From NCBI GenBank assembly GCA_017608525.1, contig JAFCFS010000002.1, positions 1 to 40,669 of the forward strand: a stretch of 40,669 bases of DNA. The letters run 5' to 3'. This document shows, in pieces, positions 7,956 to 15,819 of the stretch. Every line of letters begins with the position of its first letter. Position 1 is the first letter of the stretch. The position numbers and the translations under genes were made by a program. Below the pieces are notes generated by a model. That model did no database searches and had not been told where the DNA came from. It saw only the letters and a program-made list of their open reading frames with translations. Source of the stretch: Candidatus Woesearchaeota archaeon. Its GTDB lineage: Archaea; Nanobdellota; Nanobdellia; SCGC-AAA011-G17; GW2011-AR17.

Positions 7956-8919
7956 CCTTAAATGCTGCAGATTCAACTTTTTTGTCTATGTGAACATCTT
8001 TTAGCATGTTCTCCTTTTTTATTTGTTCAGCTACCATATTAACTGCTTCATCAAAAGTTCTTCCAGCTATAAGGCCGCTTGCTATGGCCTTTCCAGGTGC
8101 TGCACCCTTGAAAACATTAAGAAATTCAGCAGGAATCATCATTTTTGCCCCCTTCATATTTTCAAGAGCTTTTATGTAGAGATAGTTTATTGTTCTATCA
8201 TTGAAATTCTTTGTTGCTTCTCCCAATGCTTTAATAACTATTCTTCTTGCTTCTGCTGTAAATCGCTTCGCTTCCAAATTCGCTCTAGAAACCCTTATCT
8301 GCTTTAATGCTTCCATGACTTGCCTTGGGGGTTCAATCTTCTCTACCTCTATATTGTGGACTTTTATTCCCCACCTCCCTTCAACAACCCTATTCATACT
8401 TTCCCTTAACTTTTCAAATATTTTTTCCGCGTTTACAATTAATTGAGTAAATGTAAATTCAGCACATATGTCTCTTATTCTACTAAGAACAAAATCATGG
8501 AGAGCACTTTTATAGTTTCTTACATTTAATATTACTTTTCTAGCATTTTGGATTGAAAAATAAAGAAGTGTTGATAAATTAACCTCAAGACCTTCACTTG
8601 TTATTGTTGGGACAGTAATGTAATCCTTTTGTTCTCTCATATCAACAACTGCACCAATTTTTTCCATCCAAGGTATAACAAAAGTCCATCCTCCCGAAGA
8701 TGCCCTATGGAATCTTCCCCACCTGTATATCAAAGCAACCTCGTATGGTTCAAATTTCCTAAGCATAAGTTTCAAAACTATTCCTATGAAAACAACCCCA
8801 CCAAAAAAGAAAATTACCGGAAAAAGCAATTTGAAATGTATGAGTATTAAAATAAATGCTAAAATTACACCTATGACAATAAACAACCAAACCATAAATT
8901 CTAAAATAGGGCTTGTCAT
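7945..8919 (-). CDS. SPFH/Band 7 (stomatin-like) membrane protein
   Basis: Stomatin/prohibitin-type scaffold protein. Two N-terminal hydrophobic helices (about residues 5-50) are followed by the SPFH domain, recognisable from EVALIYRWGRFHRASSGGWTFVIPWMEK, VDMREQKDYI and VTLS-like VNLSTLLYFSIQNARKVILNV. A charged helical region (RANLEAKRFTAEARRIVIKALGEA) follows, typical of oligomerisation. Such proteins organise membrane microdomains and often regulate membrane proteases. Usual bacterial partner NfeD is absent, but an M50-like gene lies immediately upstream in the same direction. Length 324 is normal for the family. Confidence 0.85.
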   Translation of the reverse strand: MTSPILEFMVWLFIVIGVILAFILILIHFKLLFPVIFFFGGVVFIGIVLKLMLRKFEPYEVALIYRWGRFHRASSGGWTFVIPWMEKIGAVVDMREQKDYITVPTITSEGLEVNLSTLLYFSIQNARKVILNVRNYKSALHDFVLSRIRDICAEFTFTQLIVNAEKIFEKLRESMNRVVEGRWGIKVHNIEVEKIEPPRQVMEALKQIRVSRANLEAKRFTAEARRIVIKALGEATKNFNDRTINYLYIKALENMKGAKMMIPAEFLNVFKGAAPGKAIASGLIAGRTFDEAVNMVAEQIKKENMLKDVHIDKKVESAAFKAKK

Positions 8920-8940
8920 TTAAAAATTTTGTGTAGTAAA

Positions 8941-9717
8941 TTATTTATACAATCTCCAGAAAAAAAGAAAAACAAGCAATATGGCAAGAAGAAGGGCGAG
9001 AAGCAGTGCACCAAAACTTCCGATAAATTTCATAAATAAAGTTACGCATAGAATAAAAACGAACGAGAAAATATAAATTGGTACTGAACCGACAAGTACC
9101 TTAAATCCATCGAGCTCTGGAAAAGGAAGCATATGGAAAAGAGCAATCCATGAGTTAATTAAAACTATACTATCAAACATACCATTGAAATTTATTGTAC
9201 TAAAGGCTATTGCTATAAATATGTTAACTAATGGTCCTGCTATTGCTATCTTAGCTTCTTCAAAATCGGTTACATGAATAAATCTTTTTCCAAATCTGCT
9301 AATTCTTTTCATGAACAATTTATAGCTTTCTACAGTTGCAAAATAAAACCTTCCATTGGTGAAAATTGCAAATAAAATCGGTAGTATAATCCCCAAGGGA
9401 AAAGATTCGATTACAAACTTTTTTCCAAATATGCTAATTTTCTTCGGATATTTTGGTTCGGCAAGCGACAGTTTTTTAATCCCCCAAACTCTATGTTCAA
9501 CAGCCAAACCATATCTTTTGGCAACATATTTATGGGCTATGTTGTGTAAATAAATGCTTATCGCAGAAATCACCAAAACTTTGAAGAAATTCGTTATCCA
9601 AAAGCTAAATTCAAATACCGGCCTGCCATCATTATAACCGAAAACAATAGCTAGAACAAGAACGGTAAAGATAAAATTTATTGCTTCTGTTTTACTAAGC
9701 TTTAGCATCTTTTTCAA
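8941..9717 (-). CDS. M50 site-2-protease-like membrane protein with HNxxH in place of HExxH
   Basis: Integral membrane protein with several hydrophobic helices and S2P-family layout. The first metal motif reads LHNIAHKYVAKRYG, so the catalytic Glu of HExxH is Asn (codon AAC, checked on the reverse strand). The AIAGPLVNIFIA stretch and the third-ligand motif LPFPELDGFKVLVG are intact. This suggests a fold that binds metal but has lost proteolysis, like other pseudo-M50 proteins, although an active variant cannot be ruled out. Its start overlaps the end of the TraB-family gene by 23 bases, and the SPFH gene follows after 21 bases, so the three are probably co-transcribed. Confidence 0.78.
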   Translation of the reverse strand: MKKMLKLSKTEAINFIFTVLVLAIVFGYNDGRPVFEFSFWITNFFKVLVISAISIYLHNIAHKYVAKRYGLAVEHRVWGIKKLSLAEPKYPKKISIFGKKFVIESFPLGIILPILFAIFTNGRFYFATVESYKLFMKRISRFGKRFIHVTDFEEAKIAIAGPLVNIFIAIAFSTINFNGMFDSIVLINSWIALFHMLPFPELDGFKVLVGSVPIYIFSFVFILCVTLFMKFIGSFGALLLALLLAILLVFLFFWRLYK

Positions 9718-10372
9718 TTTTTTTTATTTTTGAGATTATGCTTTCTTCGTGACCAGCACCAACAATAGCGACAATCTTTACATTTTTATACCTTGTCATA
9801 AGATTATATAAATTTTGTGCCATTATCCTGTCCCTTTCTTCAATCAGCGTCTTATAAATGGAAGGGTATTTTCTTTTCACTTCCTTTATTAGCTTTCTTA
9901 TAAATTTTTTATCAGGAACTTTTGTTAAATCTATCTTTATGTGCTCTTTTTTGAATACGCCTTTAAATAAATCAAAAATCAATCTCAGGCATTCCTTAAG
10001 CTTAAGTCTTTGCGAAAGCTTTTTTAGGGTTATTGTTATGTCCCTATCTATCAGAGCTATTTTGTATTTATTTTTCATTGCCAATTTTATTGCTTTTTTC
10101 ATTTCGCTTCCAGGCTGTACACCAACAAGTTTTCCAAGCTTTTTTTCAACCCATGCACCAAGCAAATTTAGAACCCATCCTTTAACGCCCAAGATTTTTA
10201 CGTCCCTCAAACTAAAACCTTCTCTTTTTTCCAGAAGTGCAAGAAATCTTTTTTTGTCCAATTCTAAGGCAACAATATCTGGTTTTTCTTTTTCTAAACA
10301 ATGTTCAACCTCTTTTATGCTTTCTATTGCAATATGCGATGTACCTATTATAATTAATTTTTTGTACTTCAT
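9695..10372 (-). CDS. TraB/PrgY/GumN-family protein
   Basis: TraB-family fold protein. Characteristic stretches: GTSHIAIES near the N-terminus, DIVALELDKKR, PGSEMKKAI, LIDRDI, an ERDRIMAQNL helix and IVAIVGAGHEESI near the end. Family members range from pheromone-shutdown proteins (PrgY) to putative metalloproteases; the biochemical role in archaea is not established. At 225 residues it lacks the C-terminal membrane helices of longer archaeal TraB proteins, although the overlapping next gene encodes a membrane protein that could act with it. First gene of the probable three-gene run ending at 7945. Confidence 0.85.
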   Translation of the reverse strand: MKYKKLIIIGTSHIAIESIKEVEHCLEKEKPDIVALELDKKRFLALLEKREGFSLRDVKILGVKGWVLNLLGAWVEKKLGKLVGVQPGSEMKKAIKLAMKNKYKIALIDRDITITLKKLSQRLKLKECLRLIFDLFKGVFKKEHIKIDLTKVPDKKFIRKLIKEVKRKYPSIYKTLIEERDRIMAQNLYNLMTRYKNVKIVAIVGAGHEESIISKIKKIEKDAKA

Positions 10373-10434
10373 CCTAATTTTTAAGCAAAAAGCATTTTAA
10401 ATATTTTTTCAAACATTAAAGTAAACACAGGATA

Positions 10435-10474
10435 ATATTTAAATAGTTAAAAATTCTAAAATTAATGGGGAGGA
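10435..10474 (+). promoter_or_regulatory. Promoter and Shine-Dalgarno site of the PRC-barrel gene
   Basis: A TATA-like ATATTTAAATA (10435-10445) is followed by GGGGAGGA (10467-10474), seven bases before the ATG at 10481. The combination of TATA plus strong SD indicates a short leader, in contrast to the leaderless genes nearby, and suggests strong expression. Confidence 0.6.
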
Positions 10475-10480
10475 ATCAAA

Positions 10481-10744
10481 ATGCCAAGAATAAAAGAAAT
10501 AGATAAAGTATTTAATATGAGAGTTTACACTGAAGACGGCGACTATTTTGGGGATGTTGACGAAGCAATACTTTTTAAAAATAGGGTAAATGGTTGGAGA
10601 GTTAAAGCAACAAAAAATTCATTGCTAAGCAAAATTATAGGTGGAGCAAAAGGGGTAATAGTTCCTCAAACGATGGTTAAAGCAATTGGGGATATCATGA
10701 TTGTTTCGAGAGCAGCAGCGCCATCATTGGGAGAAGAGGAATAA
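10481..10744 (+). CDS. PRC-barrel domain protein
   Basis: An 87-residue single-domain protein with the PRC-barrel pattern: a beta-rich start (VFNMRVYTEDGDYFGDVDEAIL), a middle hairpin and ending IVPQTMVKAIGDIMIVS. Related small archaeal PRC-barrel proteins have been linked to RNA metabolism and cell division, but no role can be assigned here. It has a strong SD. It lies just upstream of, but has a separate promoter from, the three paralogous membrane proteins. Confidence 0.8.
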   Translation: MPRIKEIDKVFNMRVYTEDGDYFGDVDEAILFKNRVNGWRVKATKNSLLSKIIGGAKGVIVPQTMVKAIGDIMIVSRAAAPSLGEEE

Positions 10745-10756
10745 GTAAGAAAAACA

Positions 10757-10765
10757 TTTATAAAC
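10757..10765 (+). promoter_or_regulatory. TATA-like promoter of the three-paralog membrane operon
   Basis: TTTATAAAC ends about 24 nt before the ATG at 10790, the usual spacing for a leaderless transcript. The three genes 10790-12442 follow with gaps of 0 and 6 bases. Confidence 0.6.
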
Positions 10766-10789
10766 AAAAAAGTATAATTCAGTTTTGTA

Positions 10790-11341
10790 ATGACATCATC
10801 ACTTAGATTAGCTATAGATTTTCTAGAAAAATTTGGTTTTTTTGATGTTATACTACCTTTCCTTCTAATTTTTACAATAGTTTTTGGAATTCTTGAAAAG
10901 ACAAGAATCTTTGGGGTTGAAGAGATTGAAGGAAAAAAGTACCCAAGGAAAAACATAAATGCGATGGTAGCTTTTGTTATAGCCTTCTTTGTTGTTGCAG
11001 CGAAAGAAATTGTGAGAGCAATACAGGTTAGTTTGCCTCAGGTTGCTCTATTGCTAGTTGTTCTTGTTTGCTTTATGATGCTTGCAGGAAGCTTTATGGC
11101 AGATAAAGAATTCAGCTTTGAAAAAAGAAAAGGATGGGTTATTTTCCTTACTGTTACAATGTTTATAGCAATTGTTTTAATATTTATCAATGCTTTTGGA
11201 TGGCTAAAACCCTTTATTGATTGGCTTAAAACATTTCCTCTTACTTTTGTAGTTCCAGTTGTTTTAATCGTTGTTATTATTGCAGCCATATTATTTATTG
11301 TTGGTGGGGGGCCAAAAAAGAAAGAAGGAGGCGAAGAATAA
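10790..11341 (+). CDS. Multi-helix membrane protein, tandem paralog 1
   Basis: 183 residues with about five hydrophobic helices and a charged C-terminal tail (GGGPKKKEGGEE). The opening FFDVILPFLLIFTIVFGILEKTRIFG is repeated almost exactly in the next two genes, so the three arose by duplication. Family not recognised. This copy has a longer loop (GVEEIEGKKYPRKN) between helices 1 and 2. It ends directly against the next ATG. Location just ahead of FlaI/FlaJ-type motor genes suggests, but does not prove, that these are membrane parts of the same machine. Confidence 0.72.
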   Translation: MTSSLRLAIDFLEKFGFFDVILPFLLIFTIVFGILEKTRIFGVEEIEGKKYPRKNINAMVAFVIAFFVVAAKEIVRAIQVSLPQVALLLVVLVCFMMLAGSFMADKEFSFEKRKGWVIFLTVTMFIAIVLIFINAFGWLKPFIDWLKTFPLTFVVPVVLIVVIIAAILFIVGGGPKKKEGGEE

Positions 11342-11899
11342 ATGGTTTTAGAAAGTGTAAACCTTCAAGAATACACAAAAATGCTTGAAGAGATTGGCTT
11401 TTATGATGTTGCACTTCCATTTTTATTAATATTTGCAATAACATTTGCTATCCTTCAAAAAGCAAGAATATTTGGAAAGGAAAGTAGAAAAGTAAATATA
11501 ATAATTGCATTGGTTACAGCATTTCTTGTTATAAGAGTTCAACCAATAGTTAAAATAATTAATATGTTCTTACCAAAAGTATCTTTGTATGTTGTCGTTG
11601 TTATTGCCCTATTGATGGTTCTTGGAATATTTGGGCTACATGCCGAATGGAGAGGATTTATGCTATTAATTGCTGTAATAGTCTCTGTAATAGCAATAAT
11701 ATGGGCTTTGACAACAACAGCAATTCCAGGATTTCCTTCAGCACTTAAGTTATCCACAAAAGATATTGCAGTGTTGTGTTTTGTTGGTGCTGTAGTTCTA
11801 TGTATGTATCTGATAACAAGGGAACCAAAAGGAAGAGGTGGCGGAACAAGCTATTTGGGTAAGTTGCCTGGCGAGCTTGGAAGGGGAAGTGGGGGCTAA
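11342..11899 (+). CDS. Multi-helix membrane protein, tandem paralog 2
   Basis: 185 residues and about five membrane helices. It opens with FYDVALPFLLIFAITFAILQKARIFG, matching paralogs 1 and 3, followed by the shared pattern of a Asn-containing helix start, a VTAFLVIR stretch and a LPKVSLYVVVVIALLMVLGIF helix. The C-terminal tail is glycine-rich (GRGGGTSYLGKLPGELGRGSGG) rather than acidic. No gap separates it from paralog 1, which implies co-translation. Function unknown. Confidence 0.72.
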   Translation: MVLESVNLQEYTKMLEEIGFYDVALPFLLIFAITFAILQKARIFGKESRKVNIIIALVTAFLVIRVQPIVKIINMFLPKVSLYVVVVIALLMVLGIFGLHAEWRGFMLLIAVIVSVIAIIWALTTTAIPGFPSALKLSTKDIAVLCFVGAVVLCMYLITREPKGRGGGTSYLGKLPGELGRGSGG

Positions 11900-11905
11900 A
11901 TAGAA

Positions 11906-12442
11906 ATGGCCACAATCCTAGATGTTGGTATACTTTCCTATTTCACACCTGTATTTGTTTTCCTTTTTATTTTTGCAATTGTATTTGCAATTCTTGAAAA
12001 GACGAGAATACTTGGAAAAAATAAAGGATTAAACTCTCTTGTCGCATTTGTAATTGCCATGCTTTTCATTCTGACTCCAGAATTAATAGGTGTTGTTAAA
12101 TTGTCTATGCCATGGTTTATCCTTCTTTTGGTTTTAATTGTTTTCATTGTTGTACTTTTCTTATTTGTTGGTGTCAAGGCGGAATCTATTACAGAGGCTT
12201 TTGAAAGGCAAGGAGTTGTTTGGTTTTTGGTTATAATATGTATAATTATATTCTTGTATGGGCTAACTGAAATTTATGGCCCATCTGTTCATGAGATCTA
12301 TGCTGGAAACAAAACAGTTGAGGAACCATCATTTGCAAAACAAGTTGGAAAAATTATATTTCACCCTAGAAGCTTAGGCATAATTTTCCTATTGATAATA
12401 ATCGCTCAGGCTATAAGAATAATTGCAAGAGCCTATACTTAA
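11906..12442 (+). CDS. Multi-helix membrane protein, tandem paralog 3
   Basis: 178 residues. It opens with YFTPVFVFLFIFAIVFAILEKTRILG, the most divergent version of the shared first-helix motif, followed by the same NSLVAFVIAMLF and LPW/MPWFILLLVLIV helices. Unlike the other two it has a hydrophilic loop before the last helix (YGPSVHEIYAGNKTVEEPSFAKQ) and no long tail. The 3' end overlaps the convergent coiled-coil gene by four bases. Function unknown; probably forms hetero-oligomers with its paralogs (inference). Confidence 0.72.
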   Translation: MATILDVGILSYFTPVFVFLFIFAIVFAILEKTRILGKNKGLNSLVAFVIAMLFILTPELIGVVKLSMPWFILLLVLIVFIVVLFLFVGVKAESITEAFERQGVVWFLVIICIIIFLYGLTEIYGPSVHEIYAGNKTVEEPSFAKQVGKIIFHPRSLGIIFLLIIIAQAIRIIARAYT

Positions 12443-13029
12443 GATTTCTTTTCCTTTTTCTTTAGCTCATCGACTATTCTTTTAAGTTCTTTTATGTTTG
12501 TTGTTAGAGGTTCCATTATTTTTTCGAAAACCTTTTCAAGAGCTTTCATTTCGCTTCCGATTGTTTTTATATCTTTTTCATATTCCCTAACTTTTCCGAG
12601 AACAGCAGCCTGTAAATTGTCGAATCTTGATTGAACCCTCAAGACCTCCTGTTTTACAGCTTCCAAATCGTCACTTATTTTGGATTTCCATGTTGTTATG
12701 TCCCCTATTGTTGATAGCACTTCTTCCCATTTTTCTTTTATTACTTCTTCAACAAGGGCGTGAATGTCCTCAATTAGTGGTTTTGCAGGTTTAGCCTTAA
12801 CTTCTTCAATTTTTGGGGCTTCTTTCTTCTCTTCAGTTACAGGAGCGGGTGCTGGAACCTCCTCTTTTTCGCCCTTTTCTGCCTCTTCTTTCTCCTTGCT
12901 TAGTTCAGAAACTTCCATTCCTTCAGGAGGAGTTGGTGCAGGGACTTCCTCCTCTTTTTCAGGATTTTCTTCTTTCATTTTTAACATGGCATTTGATATT
13001 TCAGCAATACTATAGCCCTTTTCTTGCAA
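12439..13029 (-). CDS. Coiled-coil protein with Pro/Glu-rich linker, near the pilus motor
   Basis: A short N-terminal helical domain (EKGYSIAEISNAMLKMKEE), then a Pro/Glu/Ala-rich linker (about residues 20-80), then a long coiled coil (about 85-196) ending in basic KKKEKKS. Not recognised; the layout recalls accessory FlaC/D/E-type cytoplasmic proteins only in being coiled and gene-adjacent to FlaI. The start is doubtful: the TTG at 13029 lacks an SD, and the frame stays open upstream with a helical sequence (IKEDIKELLKNKKLSDGEIIKAL) that extends the N-terminal domain, but contains no ATG, GTG or TTG after the GGAGG at about 13087. Confidence 0.68.
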   Translation of the reverse strand: MQEKGYSIAEISNAMLKMKEENPEKEEEVPAPTPPEGMEVSELSKEKEEAEKGEKEEVPAPAPVTEEKKEAPKIEEVKAKPAKPLIEDIHALVEEVIKEKWEEVLSTIGDITTWKSKISDDLEAVKQEVLRVQSRFDNLQAAVLGKVREYEKDIKTIGSEMKALEKVFEKIMEPLTTNIKELKRIVDELKKKEKKS

Positions 13030-13102
13030 GGCTTTTATTATTTCTCCATCACTCAGTTTTTTATTTTTTAGTAACTCTTTTATATCCTCCTTTATCCCAA
13101 TT

Positions 13103-13462
13103 TTATCTCACCTTTTCGAGCTCCTCTTTTACTATTTCTCTTACTTCTTTTTCAGTTACAAACTTAATAGGGTTCCATAAATTAATATATTTTTCTAAAA
13201 CATCAACTTTCTCTTTCTTTGCAAAATTTCCTATTTCATCAGTCATATGTTTGATTATCTTCTTTACATTCTCTAATTCATTTTTTAATTCTTTTAATTC
13301 AAAATCGATTGCTTTAATTTCTTTTGTTAACTTCCTGTACTCTTCAATCATGCTCTTATTTGTTACTAGAAGTTTTTCATTAAGAAGGGTTTGGTTTCCT
13401 TCAACAAGTCTAATCCTGTTTATAATTTCGTTCAATACTTCGCTTATGCTTTTCTCAGCCAT
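13103..13462 (-). CDS. Coiled-coil protein, possibly archaellum-accessory-like
   Basis: 119 residues: an almost continuous coiled coil (residues about 5-85) followed by a distinct C-terminal segment KYINLWNPIKFVTEKEVREIVKEELEKV. The aromatic-containing tail vaguely recalls archaeal FlaD/E-type C-termini, but I cannot confirm homology. It is transcribed away from the FlaI-type ATPase gene, toward the second coiled-coil gene, and both may form one cytosolic complex with the motor (inference). ATG at 13462. Confidence 0.65.
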   Translation of the reverse strand: MAEKSISEVLNEIINRIRLVEGNQTLLNEKLLVTNKSMIEEYRKLTKEIKAIDFELKELKNELENVKKIIKHMTDEIGNFAKKEKVDVLEKYINLWNPIKFVTEKEVREIVKEELEKVR

Positions 13463-13544
13463 TCTCGGTTCCGAAATTATTTTAAGTTAGTAAATAATAT
13501 CTTCTACATAGATATAAACCTTTTGGAACAAGGGGTGCTAAGTC

Positions 13545-15818
13545 TTGGTAGAAACATGTGGATATGAAATAGTGAGAGAGGGAACTGAAGAAATACTTAG
13601 AGTAAATTGTGAGGGTTGTATAAGGGTTCCTTCTATTGAAGATAGTCCAATATGTATGATGAGGACAATAGATAAATTAAGTGAAAATCCAACAGTAACG
13701 AGAATTGTTTTTAGACAAAGAAGATTTTATACATACAACAACGAGCAAACAGCTATGCTTTCTGAAATTGCAAAAATATACAGTTATCTTATAAAAAAGA
13801 AAAAAGCATTAAGCATAAGAGCAATGGGTCTTCCAGGCCAAAGCATTGAAGTTCTAAAACAAAGACATGCTATGCTCCAGTATATTATTCTTAATTTGCT
13901 AAGAACAGACCCAATTGGAGCATATGTAGAACTGAGAAGGTTGTTAAGGGAAGCAAGAATAAAACTTAAAAGAATCTCTAACCCAAAAGAACTTCAGGAT
14001 TTGAAAATTTACATTGATATTCTCGAAGATATTTATAACAGGTTGGATAAAACAACTTTAATAACTAAAGCCAGACCGTATATTGAAGGCTATAAAATTG
14101 GAAATAGAGATGTTTATAAATTATTTTTTAGGCCAACTGTAACTCCTGATTTTATGTTCACACAATTAATGGCAAAGCCACCAATAGAGGGAGAGCAATT
14201 AGATATTTATAGGGTAGAAAATGCAGACGTCACAATTTATTCCATACCTGATGATATAAGACCTTTGTATCATATAGTGCCTCCGGAATTTAAAATATCT
14301 GAAGATAAATACATATTGATTGATACCGCAAAGACTGTTCTCCTTGAACATAAACCGAAGGAAGAAGAATTTCTAGAGCCTGAGAGAATGAGAACAACAT
14401 TTATGAACATAGGGATGGATTTGCTTAGAGAACTTGCAGAGTACAGGGGAATGGAATTAAAACATAAAGAGCTTAAAGAACTTGCAGAAATTTTAGTTAG
14501 ACATACAATTGGATTTGGAGTTATAGAATTAATCCTTAAAGATCCGAAAATACAGGATATAACAATCAATGCACCGATGGGCTCTACCCCTATTTTCTTG
14601 CTCCACCAGGACTATGATGAATGCGTAACTAATATAATTCCAACCCCATCAGATGGTGAAAGTTGGGCAACAAAATTCAGAATGCTTAGTGGAAGACCTC
14701 TTGATGAAGCAAATCCGGTTCTTGATACAGAGCTCAAAATTCCAGGTGCTAGGTCAAGAGTTGCAATTGTTGGAAGACCTCTTAATCCTTTTGGTTTAGG
14801 CTATGCTTTCAGAAGACACAGAGACAAACCATGGACACTTCCTCTGTATGTTCAAAACAGAATGATAAGTCCTTTAGCAGCAGGTCTTTTAAGCTTTTTG
14901 ATTGATGGGGCTAGGACATGTTTGATTGCTGGAACAAGGAGCTCTGGTAAAACATCTATGCTCGGTGCATTTTTGGTAGAGATAATGAGAAAATATAGGA
15001 TTATAACAATTGAAGATACACTGGAATTGCCAACAGAGGCTTTAAGGAGATACGGTTATAATATTCAACCATTAAAAGTTAGATCAGCATTAGTTAAAGG
15101 AGGGGCTGAACTTTCCGCTGATGAAGGTATAAGAACTTCTTTAAGAATGGGTGATAGCTGCCTGATAGTTGGTGAGGTAAGATCTGTAGAAGCACTAGCA
15201 TTATATGAAGCAATGAGGGTTGGTGCTCTAGCAAATGTTGTTGCAGGAACGATACACGGAGAAAGTCCATACGGTGTATTCGATAGAGTGGTTAATGACT
15301 TAGGGGTTCCTAGAACAAGCTTTAAAGCAACAAACATAATTTTGGTTTGCAATCCTCTAAAAAGCCCAGACGGTTTACATAAGTGGAGAAGAGTAACTCA
15401 AATAACAGAAGTTAGAAAACACTGGACAGAAGATCCATTGTTGGAAGGAGGGTTTGTCGACTTGATGAGGTATAATTCAAAAACAGACCAACTTGAACCA
15501 ACAGACGACCTAATTAACGGAAATTCTCAAGTGCTTAAAGACATAGGGGGAAATGTTAAAGAGTGGGCAGGGAATTGGGAGGCTATATGGGACAATATAG
15601 TTTTGAGAGCAAACATTAAGAAATTAATGGTTGATTATGCAAACAGAACAGGAATAAATGACCTCTTAGAAGCAAAATTTGTTATCCAGGCAAATGACGA
15701 ATTTCACAGAATTTCGAGCAGAATTAAGGAAGAGGCTGGGTATTTGGACAGCAAAAGAATATTCCAAGAATTTGAAGATTGGCTGAAGAGAAAAATAAAC
15801 AAAAAGGAGATCAAGTGA
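13545..15818 (+). CDS. FlaI/GspE/VirB11-type secretion ATPase (type IV pilus-like motor)
   Basis: Hexameric motor ATPase that powers assembly of pilus-like filaments. Walker A AGTRSSGKTS (near residue 465), Asp-box IEDTLELP, Walker B SCLIVGEVRS (near 540) and His-box AGTIHGES (near 567) are all intact. Two additions to the minimal FlaI: an N-terminal Cys cluster (CGYEI...CEGCIRV...CMM, a potential metal site) and a C-terminal extension of about 150 residues after the ATPase core, bringing it to 757 residues. Start is TTG at 13545, supported by an AGGGGTG SD seven bases upstream. The gene ends one base before the FlaJ-type partner. Confidence 0.92.
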   Translation: MVETCGYEIVREGTEEILRVNCEGCIRVPSIEDSPICMMRTIDKLSENPTVTRIVFRQRRFYTYNNEQTAMLSEIAKIYSYLIKKKKALSIRAMGLPGQSIEVLKQRHAMLQYIILNLLRTDPIGAYVELRRLLREARIKLKRISNPKELQDLKIYIDILEDIYNRLDKTTLITKARPYIEGYKIGNRDVYKLFFRPTVTPDFMFTQLMAKPPIEGEQLDIYRVENADVTIYSIPDDIRPLYHIVPPEFKISEDKYILIDTAKTVLLEHKPKEEEFLEPERMRTTFMNIGMDLLRELAEYRGMELKHKELKELAEILVRHTIGFGVIELILKDPKIQDITINAPMGSTPIFLLHQDYDECVTNIIPTPSDGESWATKFRMLSGRPLDEANPVLDTELKIPGARSRVAIVGRPLNPFGLGYAFRRHRDKPWTLPLYVQNRMISPLAAGLLSFLIDGARTCLIAGTRSSGKTSMLGAFLVEIMRKYRIITIEDTLELPTEALRRYGYNIQPLKVRSALVKGGAELSADEGIRTSLRMGDSCLIVGEVRSVEALALYEAMRVGALANVVAGTIHGESPYGVFDRVVNDLGVPRTSFKATNIILVCNPLKSPDGLHKWRRVTQITEVRKHWTEDPLLEGGFVDLMRYNSKTDQLEPTDDLINGNSQVLKDIGGNVKEWAGNWEAIWDNIVLRANIKKLMVDYANRTGINDLLEAKFVIQANDEFHRISSRIKEEAGYLDSKRIFQEFEDWLKRKINKKEIK

Positions 15819-15819
15819 A

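Noticed and set aside
9858-10400. 180-residue plus-strand ORF opposite the TraB gene
   Set aside because: Shadow of a gene with clear family motifs, and no own start signal.
12813-13490. 225-residue plus-strand ORF
   Set aside because: Runs antisense across two coiled-coil genes on the minus strand; leucine/serine/phenylalanine-rich composition is typical of a shadow of Lys/Glu-rich coding sequence.
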